A stretch of 64,000 bases of DNA from Streptococcus pseudopneumoniae. GTDB taxonomy: Bacteria; Bacillota; Bacilli; Lactobacillales; Streptococcaceae. Every line of letters starts with the position of its first letter. Position 1 is the stretch's first letter. A program made the translations under genes and the position numbers. The notes beneath the pieces were generated by a model that was given only the letters and a program-made list of their open reading frames with translations, ran no database searches and had not been told where the DNA came from. Shown one piece after another: positions 52,008 through 59,807 of this stretch. The stretch is taken from the NCBI RefSeq assembly GCF_001073085.1, contig NZ_JVFV01000032.1, positions 1 to 64,000 on the forward strand. Reading direction: 5' to 3'.

Positions 52008-53419
52008 TTGAGTCCATCTAATCCTCCAGCAGAATGCCCTCCGATCAGCTTACTTCTGGCAATACTTCTCGATGCATCCTCTAAGGCAGTCGCCTTCAAG
52101 AGAGAAGTAAATCCGAATTGTTCTCGAATGGAATCAATGGCAGTCTGGAGCCTTTCTTCTTTTTCTAGCTTGTCAACATCATCAAAAAGGGAAATTAAAG
52201 CAAAGGACTCGTCCACAAATCCTGAATAACTAACGGCAACACTTCTGACAGCCCCAGAAGTATATTTGCTATGGAATAATTTCAGTACATAACTGACTAA
52301 AAGACTGGTATTATTGGTCGGCTCAACCTTCATCTGGGTATGGATGGAGCGTTTTTGTTCCTGCTTAGAAAAACTAAGATGGATAGACACAACTGTCGTC
52401 TTCTTTCTGGCCCGTCGAAGCCTGATAGCCACCTGCTCAGCCATCTCTCGGAAGATAACTTCGATATCTCGCTGCTTGACATAGTCTCTCGGTAAAATTT
52501 GCGAATTGCCTAAGCCGTGAGATTTTGGCTTATAAGGCTTATGAACATTACTCTCATCTATTCCATTGGCATGAAACCACAAGCGTAGTCCAGCTTGGCC
52601 AAGCTCCTTCTTCAGGACATCAGGATTGCTATTGGCTAATTCCTTAATCGAATAGATTTCCAAGCTATTCAAGCGCTTCTCCATCCGATGCCCAATCCCC
52701 CAAAAGTCGGTCATCTTTGGAATGGACCAGACCTTATCCTCCACATCTTGGTAAGACCAATTGGCTCGCATAGTCGGTGTGTGCTTAGCTTCATTATCCA
52801 AGGCCAACTTAGCAAGCAGAGGATTGGCATTCGACATACCGACTGTCGAGTAAATCCCGGTCTGCCGCCAGATATCTCTCTGGATACGAGCCGAAAGCAT
52901 GTCCAGCTTATCTTTACGAGAAATCTGCTGGTCCGGAACAAAATAATTGAGCGAACTGGTTAGATCAATAAAGCCTTCATCAATTGAATAAGGATAAATA
53001 TCATCTGGACTGCCATAGTTATGAAAGATTCGTTGGATTTCCATATTGACTGCAATATACTTATCCATCCGAGGAGGAACAATGACGGTCACTTGAGCCC
53101 AATCCTCGATAAATTTCACATAAGCTGAATCCGTAGGTAGGCCTTGTTTCTTAGCATTGTAGTAGGAAAATTTGCGCGTCTTGATATCAAAAGGCATATC
53201 ATGAGCTCGACCAACATTTGCTTTCCCAAACACCTTTTTAAACATAGGCGAGGAGGCAAGAATAAGCCCAACAGAATTATCCGCCCGACTCATGACACAA
53301 AGGGAGGTTTTAAGAGGATGAAGCCCTCTTTCCACACACTCAACACTGGCATAAAAGGACTTCATATCGACAAAGGCAATATCACTTTTGGGCTCTCTGG
53401 AATAATCAAAGTAGCCCAT
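52004..53419 (-). CDS. umuC: UmuC-type Y-family DNA polymerase
   Basis: This 471-residue translesion polymerase has the palm motif IAFVDMKSFYASVECVERG with the first metal Asp and steric-gate-region aromatic pair. The second catalytic motif is YSIDEGFIDLTSS. The little-finger domain follows from about 280 (HGLGNSQILPRDYVKQRDIE). No clear beta-clamp motif was checked. It lies 3 bp after the HdiR-like repressor, so its expression probably depends on that repressor's self-cleavage. A degenerate second copy of its 5' third lies 2 kb downstream at 50905. Confidence 0.95.
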   Translation of the reverse strand: MGYFDYSREPKSDIAFVDMKSFYASVECVERGLHPLKTSLCVMSRADNSVGLILASSPMFKKVFGKANVGRAHDMPFDIKTRKFSYYNAKKQGLPTDSAYVKFIEDWAQVTVIVPPRMDKYIAVNMEIQRIFHNYGSPDDIYPYSIDEGFIDLTSSLNYFVPDQQISRKDKLDMLSARIQRDIWRQTGIYSTVGMSNANPLLAKLALDNEAKHTPTMRANWSYQDVEDKVWSIPKMTDFWGIGHRMEKRLNSLEIYSIKELANSNPDVLKKELGQAGLRLWFHANGIDESNVHKPYKPKSHGLGNSQILPRDYVKQRDIEVIFREMAEQVAIRLRRARKKTTVVSIHLSFSKQEQKRSIHTQMKVEPTNNTSLLVSYVLKLFHSKYTSGAVRSVAVSYSGFVDESFALISLFDDVDKLEKEERLQTAIDSIREQFGFTSLLKATALEDASRSIARSKLIGGHSAGGLDGLK

Positions 53420-53422
53420 AGA

Positions 53423-54109
53423 CTATCCCTCCATTGGCACAAAGTTACCCACGATAATGCCTACAATCCTCGGATCTTCCTCATAGGAGATGAAAATATC
53501 CTTGTATTTAGGATTGATGGAGACTAGACGTAAACCTTCTGCCTCTCGATAGACCCGTTTGATATAGGTCTGGTTATTGCAAACCACTGCATAGACTGCC
53601 CCGTCATAATCAAATCCGGTCTCTCGAATCAGAGCCACGGAACCGTTTTGATATTTAGGTTCCATAGAATCCCCTGATACCCAGGAAGCAAAATCATGAG
53701 CCAGTTCCTCATTGAAATAAACCGTATCAAAGTTGCGATCATCATAAACTGAAGCTCCGATACCGGCTGACATACGTTCGTAGACATGATACTCGAAAAG
53801 TTTTTCTGGCATGGTCGTTACCTTCTTGGCTTGTTCTTCTTGAACCAGGTTGCGAGCATAAACTACCACCTTTTCTTTCCCTTGATTAGAGAGGCTATTG
53901 TAGAGACGGACAATCTCAATTTGGGTGAAATAGCCTTTTGGTACTTTTAAGATTTTCTCTAGCTGACTAACCTTTTCTTCGGAAGGCTCCTTGACTCCAC
54001 GCTCCCAAGCCGAATAAGCCTGAAAACTAATGCCAAGCTGCTCTGCAATCTCTTTCTGTGTTAATTTTAGCTCTTTTCTCCGAGCCTTGAGTTTCTCTGG
54101 TTGGTACAT
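53423..54109 (-). CDS. hdiR: HdiR-like XRE-S24 repressor
   Basis: This 228-residue repressor has an N-terminal HTH_XRE domain (about 7-61, LTQKEIAEQLGISFQAYSAW) and a C-terminal LexA/UmuD-type S24 peptidase. The likely cleavage bond is Ala115-Gly116 in MSAGIGAS, the nucleophile is Ser148 in VSGDSMEP and the general base is Lys184 in TYIKRV. Streptococci lack LexA, and HdiR proteins fill that role for umuC in related lactic bacteria. It should repress its own operon and release it on RecA-stimulated self-cleavage. The ATG follows CTAGGAGGTAAAAT. Confidence 0.93.
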   Translation of the reverse strand: MYQPEKLKARRKELKLTQKEIAEQLGISFQAYSAWERGVKEPSEEKVSQLEKILKVPKGYFTQIEIVRLYNSLSNQGKEKVVVYARNLVQEEQAKKVTTMPEKLFEYHVYERMSAGIGASVYDDRNFDTVYFNEELAHDFASWVSGDSMEPKYQNGSVALIRETGFDYDGAVYAVVCNNQTYIKRVYREAEGLRLVSINPKYKDIFISYEEDPRIVGIIVGNFVPMEG

Positions 54110-54141
54110 ATTTTACCTCCTAGCGTGATGTTTTCATCGTA

Positions 54142-54168
54142 GGTTGATTCTATTTTAAAAATTCAACC
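54142..54168. promoter_or_regulatory. Possible HdiR operator
   Basis: GGTTGA and TCAACC form an inverted repeat separated by 15 A/T-only-like bases (TTCTATTTTAAAAAT). It lies between the -10 box and the hdiR ATG, a position suited to autorepression. Confidence 0.5.
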
Positions 54169-54184
54169 ATTTTGGTTTATTTTT

Positions 54185-54213
54185 ATTATATAAAAAAAGT
54201 AGACGAATGTCTA
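54185..54213 (-). promoter_or_regulatory. hdiR-umuC promoter overlapping a terminator
   Basis: Minus strand: TAGACA (54208-54213), 17 bp, TATAAT (54185-54190). The -35 box is part of the stem of the terminator at 54192-54215. Confidence 0.65.
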
Positions 54214-54215
54214 CT
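54192..54215 (-). terminator. Terminator of the acetyltransferase gene
   Basis: A perfect 7-bp stem AGTAGAC / GTCTACT with a 4-base loop is followed by TTTTTTT on the minus strand, 41 bp past the acetyltransferase stop. Confidence 0.88.
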
Positions 54216-54255
54216 AGGAATGTTGAGTTTTGGCAAACGACTGGTAATGATGATG

Positions 54256-54768
54256 CTATAGATTCCTTATCTCAAATATCGCCGTATGAATCCACTCGTT
54301 ATTCATTTGAAAGTCATTTTCTATGATTTTACTAAAGGTGAAACCGTTTTTTAAAAGCACTCTCTGAGAGGCCAGATTGTCCGTTGCCGTCCCTGCGATA
54401 ATCTTATGTAAACCATAAGTAGTAAAGGCCTTTTCTAAAACGAGTTTAACTGCTTCGCTTGCATATCCTAAATTAGTAACATTTTCTCCAATCCTATATC
54501 CAAGTTCTGCTGTTTTTCGATCATCCTCTAAGACACTTAAATTGATTCTTCCGACCATAGTACCTTGTGCATCTCTAATAAGATGCATGTAGACATCATG
54601 ATTCTCTTGTTCCCTTAACAATTCCCTTGTAATTTCTTTAAAACCTTCTGAATCAAAATAGGTAGCTGATCTAGGAGGTAAATTCCGCTCAAAATACTCT
54701 CTATTTTCTTTTTCAAAAGAATAAACATCTATGCTATTTTCTTCAGACATCAACTCTAAACTTATCAT
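54256..54768 (-). CDS. GNAT family N-acetyltransferase (RimJ/RimL-like)
   Basis: This 170-residue acetyl-CoA-dependent transferase has EYFERNLPPRSATYF, the beta-strand VGRINLSVLEDDRKTAELGYRI, the CoA-binding stretch NLGYASEAVKLVLEKAF, and GLHKIIAGTATDNLASQRVLLKNGF near the C-terminus, all typical of the RimJ/RimL branch. The target is unknown; candidates are protein N-termini or small molecules. ATG 54768 behind AGGAGATGG was preferred over the TTG at 54801. It begins the minus-strand genes left of the immunity run. Confidence 0.9.
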   Translation of the reverse strand: MISLELMSEENSIDVYSFEKENREYFERNLPPRSATYFDSEGFKEITRELLREQENHDVYMHLIRDAQGTMVGRINLSVLEDDRKTAELGYRIGENVTNLGYASEAVKLVLEKAFTTYGLHKIIAGTATDNLASQRVLLKNGFTFSKIIENDFQMNNEWIHTAIFEIRNL

Positions 54769-54801
54769 TGTAAACCATCTCCTATCATTCTTTAAACTCA
54801 A

Positions 54802-55155
54802 ATTTACTCATGTTCATACAAAGTGATATTTACAAAATTTAAAGAGATATCTTAATTTTTTCATATCGTATCTACATTATAACACAACATACTATGAAGA
54901 AAAATAATATCCATCAAAGTCCTCATAAATTCCAACATCTTGCTAAACAGGCTGGAATGCCTATGGAAGCTATTTTAAAAGCACTAACCCACAGCGATAC
55001 ATGCTTTCCTATCAGAGCAAATACGACTCTTATCCTGGCATTTAGTTACAGATCAAACTCTAACTTGACATCTAGAAATTCCAATCGTGGGTTTAGCATA
55101 TTTCAAAGTAAGATGAAGTTTTCAAGGGTGCGACCAGTTATCTTTGTAAAAACAT
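54802..55155. other. Gene-poor gap
   Basis: About 350 bp between the acetyltransferase and the SUKH-type gene. A plus-strand open frame from 54894 runs into the SUKH gene and has no ribosome site or recognisable domain. It may be a decayed fragment. No hairpin terminator was found. Confidence 0.4.
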
Positions 55156-55719
55156 TTAATAAAAGTCACTCGTCCAGAAGGGTACTTGCTTATATTCTTT
55201 TAAAGCTAGAGAAAGTTTCCTATTTCCAAATTCAATCTCAAAATAATCGTATAAGTCTTTGCCATAGTAAATAATATCTAAATCCACTACTGATAAAATC
55301 GGCATCTCCTGATTCTCATAACTAGGGAGAAAACGATGCCCATATAAGGGGATTAAGCGAGGTGCTGATCCTAATATTTTCCTGATTTGTACATTTCTGT
55401 CCAAGAGTGTAGTCGGCTCGATTCCCCAAGATGCATCCCACACCAGTTCATCCAAACTTTCCAAAATTCCATCATAGGGAGCAGCTAGGTTCCGTTTTAT
55501 ATGTTCTATATTTTCAGCTGAGAAATCTCTCCAGTTATAAAAACCTTCTGAAATAGGCAACAATTGTTGATAGACTGCCAACCACTGCTCAGGAAATTCA
55601 ATTCCATAGATTGTCTCAACTTTTTGTATTTCTTCATCACTTAGACCTGGTTCCAAAGAAATTCCATTCTCGAGCAATAGCATCTTAATCCTATCGATTT
55701 TCAAAAGATCTCCAACCAT
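55156..55719 (-). CDS. SMI1/KNR4 (SUKH) family immunity-type protein
   Basis: This 187-residue protein has the SUKH pattern: EPGLSDEEIQKVETIYGIEFPEQWLAVYQ, then LLPISEGFYNWRDFSAENIE, a conserved Trp-containing strand (LDELVWDASWGIEP) and ILGSAPRLIPLYGHRFLPS. SUKH proteins are the commonest immunity proteins of bacterial polymorphic toxins. No toxin gene is adjacent. The ATG has a strong site (GGAGGAGAGGAA). First in position of a run of seven small minus-strand genes. Confidence 0.88.
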   Translation of the reverse strand: MVGDLLKIDRIKMLLLENGISLEPGLSDEEIQKVETIYGIEFPEQWLAVYQQLLPISEGFYNWRDFSAENIEHIKRNLAAPYDGILESLDELVWDASWGIEPTTLLDRNVQIRKILGSAPRLIPLYGHRFLPSYENQEMPILSVVDLDIIYYGKDLYDYFEIEFGNRKLSLALKEYKQVPFWTSDFY

Positions 55720-55783
55720 TTCCTCTCCTCCTATTCACTCCCTATTTTATGGAGATTAGAGCACATGTCACATCTTAGCTAAA

Positions 55784-56044
55784 TTAAAATGACTTCAAAA
55801 AATCAACAACCCCATCATGTAATTGTATATTCTTATTTAAAACTTCCTTACTCTCTTTATCAGATAACTCTAAATTCATATTACGATAGCCATCCAACAA
55901 TTCCATCATCAAAACCAAAGTATCATAACTAACATTAAAAAGCAGTTCTTCTTTAGTTAAATCACTCTGATGGATATTCATATTTACAGCTTGCTCCTGG
56001 ATGATTTTTAGTTCTTGTAAAAATAGTGCTTGCTTATCTGTCAT
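55784..56044 (-). CDS. Small helical protein, possible immunity protein
   Basis: This 86-residue, almost entirely helical protein has acidic patches (QSDLTKEELLFNVSYDTLVLMMEL ... LELSDKESKEVL). No family recognised with confidence. Many toxin-immunity islands in streptococci contain short all-helical proteins of this size. Its ribosome site is weak. About 110 bp of untranslated sequence precedes it, with nothing identifiable. Confidence 0.65.
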   Translation of the reverse strand: MTDKQALFLQELKIIQEQAVNMNIHQSDLTKEELLFNVSYDTLVLMMELLDGYRNMNLELSDKESKEVLNKNIQLHDGVVDFLKSF

Positions 56045-56156
56045 GCTTTATCTAGTCTTTCTATTTTTATTATGGGTATATTGAACTTCCTTATCGCACA
56101 GGCCTGGAGATTCAAGTTACCAAAATTCTCTCTTTGACAAATGAAGATTGTTCCTG

Positions 56157-56474
56157 TCATAAGATAAATTTCCTGAATAATTCTGGAATTCCACCTTCCT
56201 GTGTCAATAAAGTCTTTACAGCAAAATCATTATCGCAAAAAACGATTTCTTGAAAGACATTATCCATTCTCCACTCGATTTCCGTATAAGAAATATTATC
56301 ATTTTCTACATTAACAATTTTAAACCAACCTATTGTCACTCCATAAAAAATAATCTCTTCCAATATCTGAGGCGAATATCCTTTATTTTTAATAAAAAAC
56401 AAAAATAAAGTCGAAATAATAGCATCTTCTTCAACTATCGAGAGTAAGAGTTCTCTTAAATCCTCAAAAATCAT
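56157..56474 (-). CDS. Unknown small acidic protein, possible immunity protein
   Basis: This 105-residue protein begins MIFEDLRELLLSIVEEDAII and contains FFIKNKGYSPQILEEIIFYG and IEWRMDNVFQEIVFCDNDFA. It is soluble, acidic and A/T-rich. Ribosome site GGAGGTAAATAAA. Not recognised; placed with the immunity candidates by size, composition and neighbourhood. Confidence 0.68.
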   Translation of the reverse strand: MIFEDLRELLLSIVEEDAIISTLFLFFIKNKGYSPQILEEIIFYGVTIGWFKIVNVENDNISYTEIEWRMDNVFQEIVFCDNDFAVKTLLTQEGGIPELFRKFIL

Positions 56475-56568
56475 TTTATTTACCTCCAGTCAGCTCCTCA
56501 CTGATCTCATCTCTTTTGATTTCTACCAAAGTATTACGTTCGCTAATCTTATAATAGCCTATCAAATC

Positions 56569-56958
56569 TCAATACTCTTCACAGATAACTTCAATGTCCT
56601 TATCTGAAATAGTTCGATTAGATTTTAGGATAAATTTTTTAATACTATTTATATCCTCATCTGTCAGATGTTCAACGCGAAATTCAATGATAAAATCGAC
56701 GATATCGCTATTTCCTGAAATAATAATCATCGCATCTTCAACAACTCTTCCTACAAATATTTGCCTCACATGCAAATATCCAGTAGCTGGACTCGAAAAA
56801 TACCGCTCCCACTTTATAGCACTTGAATAACTTAGTTCCTGGTCCTTATAATAAAAGTGAGAAGTAACAATCTTCTGGCTAACATCTAATAAATTCAATA
56901 AGCTATCTATCATGGTTACGTCTGCTACCGCTATTCTCAATTCAACACTTAACATCAT
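56569..56958 (-). CDS. Unknown small protein, possible immunity protein
   Basis: This protein of about 129 residues starts at the double ATG near 56958 (MMLSVELRIAVADVTMID), with TAGGAATGAA as a modest ribosome site. An upstream TTG at 56976 is also open. The middle contains ATGYLHVRQIFVGRVVEDAM, the C-terminus VEHLTDEDINSIKKFILKSN. Mixed alpha/beta, no recognised domain. Confidence 0.65.
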   Translation of the reverse strand: MMLSVELRIAVADVTMIDSLLNLLDVSQKIVTSHFYYKDQELSYSSAIKWERYFSSPATGYLHVRQIFVGRVVEDAMIIISGNSDIVDFIIEFRVEHLTDEDINSIKKFILKSNRTISDKDIEVICEEY

Positions 56959-57047
56959 TTCATTCCTATTTATCAATACTCAGTAATAAATTACACGTTT
57001 TTTGTTGTTCTTCGATCCGTTATGATAACCGTTTAGGTACACTTTAC

Positions 57048-57494
57048 TCATTCTACAGTTTCACGATCCTGCCAAAAGAACTGAGCATCCTTTAAATCAA
57101 GATGTTCTATCTGAATATCGCGGCAAACAATTGTCATTTGCAACAAACCAATATCAACCATACACTTCACAAAATCAGGATTCTCCTCATAAATTTGTAA
57201 AGAAATTTCTTGACCATGATGATGCAATTCCCCTCTAGTCATATCTTTGACATGTTTATCTTTTCTCCACTGGATGTCTAAAGCATCATTGCTATACTCT
57301 ACTTTTGCGCATACTAAAAACTTAATTTCCCAGTATTTTTCTTTGTTATGATAATCTTCTATGCACAAAGAAACCTCATCTCCAAAATAGGATATCTTTA
57401 AATCTAGTATTCCCATTTCCCAATAATCTAGTTCTTCAAGCTCTTTTTGCTTGGTAGATAAATCAAACAGCAACAAGATTTTTCTCCTTCCCAT
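57048..57494 (-). CDS. Unknown beta-rich protein, possible immunity protein
   Basis: This protein has up to 148 residues with alternating hydrophobic strands (EMGILDLKISYFGDEVSLCI, YWEIKFLVCAKVEYSND, HHHGQEISLQIYEENPDFVK). It resembles the all-beta immunity proteins in size. The start is uncertain: ATG at 57494 has GGAGATAA very close, while a TTG six codons later has a better-spaced AAGGAG. No family recognised. Confidence 0.62.
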   Translation of the reverse strand: MGRRKILLLFDLSTKQKELEELDYWEMGILDLKISYFGDEVSLCIEDYHNKEKYWEIKFLVCAKVEYSNDALDIQWRKDKHVKDMTRGELHHHGQEISLQIYEENPDFVKCMVDIGLLQMTIVCRDIQIEHLDLKDAQFFWQDRETVE

Positions 57495-57582
57495 TTATCT
57501 CCAAATAAATTCCTCAGATATTTATAGATGACTATTTTCATCAATAGCGCTAAGCTCTACCAAGGTTCAGCCTAACACCAAG

Positions 57583-57927
57583 TCACCGTCTATCTTGAAG
57601 ATTACACTCCTCAATGTATTCTAACCAGGCATCAATAGTGGGAAACACTTCTCTTTGCTCCCATCCTATATCAGCAAAGTCATGAATGATATGCACTAGA
57701 GTACTATCAACATCTTCAAAACAGGCGATATCATCATTATCACCTCTCCTTGCAAATGGATATAATGTTCGCTCAGGATATCTTGTTTGAAGACCTCGAA
57801 ATCTTCTCACTGTTTCATCGTCATTCATCAAGTACCATACACCAAAATCAACCCTACCTTCGGAAACTAAATCCTTTAATGATTGTGGATAGGAAAAGAA
57901 AGAATGCTCAAATGTAATGTCCGACAT
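57583..57927 (-). CDS. SUKH-like immunity-type protein
   Basis: This 114-residue protein includes the segment LVSEGRVDFGVWYLMNDDET, then ERTLYPFARRGDNDDIACFE, and the C-terminal REVFPTIDAWLEYIEEC. The YPFARR-DNDD-IAC pattern is seen in short SMI1/KNR4-type immunity proteins. Strong ribosome site (AAGGGGGAACATTC). Independent of the larger SUKH gene at 55156, so the island holds two different SUKH-type proteins. Confidence 0.78.
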   Translation of the reverse strand: MSDITFEHSFFSYPQSLKDLVSEGRVDFGVWYLMNDDETVRRFRGLQTRYPERTLYPFARRGDNDDIACFEDVDSTLVHIIHDFADIGWEQREVFPTIDAWLEYIEECNLQDRR

Positions 57928-57970
57928 GAATGTTCCCCCTTGTTACTATTGAAAAAACAGCAAATACTTG

Positions 57971-58291
57971 TTACCTTTCGGCCCATTTAGCTAATTTGAT
58001 ACAATAATCTTCGATTAAAGCTTCTGTGTCATACATTTTTAGAATATTCTCAAAATCTATCGCTGATATTTCAGATACATCAAACTCCCCTATAGCATTT
58101 ATTGCATCAAAATCACTTGGATATGGAGCTTCTCCCAACTCCAAAGGTGTCCGATTATCAAAATAAGCTACGTGTCCATTATGGTAGATATCTAATCGTT
58201 TCGTTTCATAGCGCTCCTCGTCTATTTCAGAATACATTATGATCGGATCACAGTCATTCGTGTGATTCCAAATTGTTTTATAATACAACAT
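57971..58291 (-). CDS. DUF6881-like small protein
   Basis: This 106-residue protein begins MLYYKTIWNHTNDCDPIIMY, then SEIDEERYETKRLDIYHNGH and VAYFDNRTPLELGEAPYPSD. The WNH...SEIDEERYE...RLDIY pattern fits a small DUF often found among toxin-immunity genes. Strong site AGGGGGACTGA. The function is not established. Confidence 0.75.
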   Translation of the reverse strand: MLYYKTIWNHTNDCDPIIMYSEIDEERYETKRLDIYHNGHVAYFDNRTPLELGEAPYPSDFDAINAIGEFDVSEISAIDFENILKMYDTEALIEDYCIKLAKWAER

Positions 58292-58375
58292 TCAGTCCCC
58301 CTAATTCCCCAACTATCTATCCAGTCAAAATCATCTCTCTTTAGATACCACCCATAACATGGACTAAGTAAGTCT

Positions 58376-58486
58376 TTAGTTTAATTTCAACTCGTATTCT
58401 CCCAATTTTCCGTGATAATGTCCATCTACAATTCTTTCATCTGTCACACGGTCCAAAACACAGTTTACTAAGACTTGTTCCGATAG
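58376..58486 (-). pseudogene. C-terminal remnant of an unknown small protein
   Basis: An open frame of 36 codons with no start codon follows an in-frame TAG and ends VTDERIVDGHYHGKLGEYEL then KLN and TAA. It reads like the end of an immunity-type protein whose 5' part is lost. It lies between the two neighbours at 58291 and 58504, which are intact. Confidence 0.5.
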
Positions 58487-58503
58487 CTACTTTTAAAGCA
58501 GGT

Positions 58504-58920
58504 TTAATGGCTCCCACCTACTAAGCTAGTAAACCAATCATCATAAAATTGTTTCTGTTCTGCGACACTGACACAGTTTAAGTTTGGTTTATCTTGGTCA
58601 AAAATCTCATAAACATTGTTTAAACTGGCTTGTTTTCTCATTTCTAAGAAATAGGCTTTTTCTCCTCCAAAATTCAGCTGCATCGGAGAAGGAAATACAC
58701 ACTTGTCAGCTCCATTGCATTGGAGAACCCCTCCTTCCTTTTCCAAATCCAGACGATAGTTCGTAAGCGCCTCAAAGAAAGAGTCAGCTTCATAGCGTTT
58801 AAAACCCGAATCTCTATCAACATCAAGAATACATAATTCTTCGCTATCTCTAATAAAAATCTGACAAGTTTCTATTCTATTCTCATCCTTATAATAAATC
58901 GGCAATAAAACGACTCTCAT
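58504..58920 (-). CDS. Unknown small protein, possible immunity protein
   Basis: This 138-residue protein begins MRVVLLPIYYKDENRIETCQ and contains RYEADSFFEALTNYRLDLEK, CNGADKCVFPSPMQLNFGGE and an aromatic C-terminus (FYDDWFTSLVGGSH). Strong site AGAGGTGGGAA. The domain is not recognised. It is the upstream end of the seven-gene run. Nothing that looks like a toxin precedes it. Confidence 0.7.
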   Translation of the reverse strand: MRVVLLPIYYKDENRIETCQIFIRDSEELCILDVDRDSGFKRYEADSFFEALTNYRLDLEKEGGVLQCNGADKCVFPSPMQLNFGGEKAYFLEMRKQASLNNVYEIFDQDKPNLNCVSVAEQKQFYDDWFTSLVGGSH

Positions 58921-59560
58921 TTCCCACCTCTGCTGATTTTTTGTAAAATCTTTTACTTTAAATTTTTCACTATTTCGAGCATCCGTCTCATAACTTAGTC
59001 CTGCACAAGCAAGAAAATCTACAAACTAGAAATCTCAACACTTTTCCCCATAGAAATTGCATGTTCAAAGCCCAAAATATTATCATAAGACGATAATTTG
59101 CTAAACTATACTCTATAGTTAGAGTAGACAATTCTTTAAATAATATACTGAAACTCTCCCCTGATACAATTCATTCATAAGGATTGGATAACGACTACCC
59201 CAATTTGCATTTTCAAGACGGACAAAGACAGTTGAAAAAAGGAATTCAAAATCCAATTGTCTAATAGAACAAGCCAACCTTTAAGACAAGTGACATCGTA
59301 ATCCCCATAAATTTATTTCAACAGAAAATCAGTTATTCTAAGCTATTATAGCATTCTTTCAAGTAAAGTTGTATGGGCTTTTCTTAAATTCATTAAAAAA
59401 CACCTCATGGTGTGAACCACGAAGTGTTTCGAAACGTTGATAGTATCGTGTTGATGAACCTTTTGAGGCAACTGACTTTGTCAGGTTGCAGCCACATTTG
59501 TAAGCGACTAAAGTCGCAACAACTGTGTCAATTGCACCAATTTAGTATGGAAGCATAAAA
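58921..59560. other. Long gene-free stretch
   Basis: About 640 bp with no supportable ORF on either strand. It contains short palindromes (GCGACTAAAGTCGC near 59507; ACTGACTTTGTCAG near 59470; CACCTCATGGTG near 59402) but no recognised repeat. Probably decayed DNA at the edge of the immunity run. Confidence 0.5.
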
Positions 59561-59582
59561 AGAACACCTCGAAAGGTGCTCT
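59561..59582 (-). terminator. Terminator after the gene remnant
   Basis: AGAGCACCT pairs with AGGTGTTCT over TTCG, followed by TTTTTA on the minus strand, 13 bp past the TGA at 59595-59597. Confidence 0.8.
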
Positions 59583-59594
59583 TTGTAAGTATAG

Positions 59595-59786
59595 TCATTC
59601 TTTCGAAGAACGTTTACTAAATTGTGAAGCTTTACGAGCTTTTTTCAATCCTAGTTTGAAAAGTCTGGCTTTTAGGACAGCTCGAAAGCGCTTGATAGGA
59701 AACGTCCGAAGAGTTTCTGCCGATTTTGATTTCAAGAAATAGGAATAGATGTATCTATAATAGTGAAATTTCTTAACGCAAAACTT
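59595..59786 (-). pseudogene. C-terminal remnant of an unknown protein
   Basis: About 60 codons are open after an in-frame TGA and without a start codon, ending in a basic tail (KLGLKKARKASQFSKRSSKE). The stretch KFHYYRYIYSYFLKSKSAET is followed by LRTFPIKRFRAVLKARLFKL. It keeps its own terminator, so it looks like the 3' end of a deleted gene. Basic tails like this occur in membrane-associated glycosyltransferases, but I cannot assign the family. Confidence 0.5.
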
Positions 59787-59807
59787 TCAATCCTATCCTC
59801 TACCTTC

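Noticed and set aside
54894..55274. Plus-strand open frame of 126 codons
   Set aside because: No ribosome site, no recognised domain, and its second half lies antisense to the SUKH-type gene with its strong ribosome site. At most a decayed fragment in its first ~35 codons.
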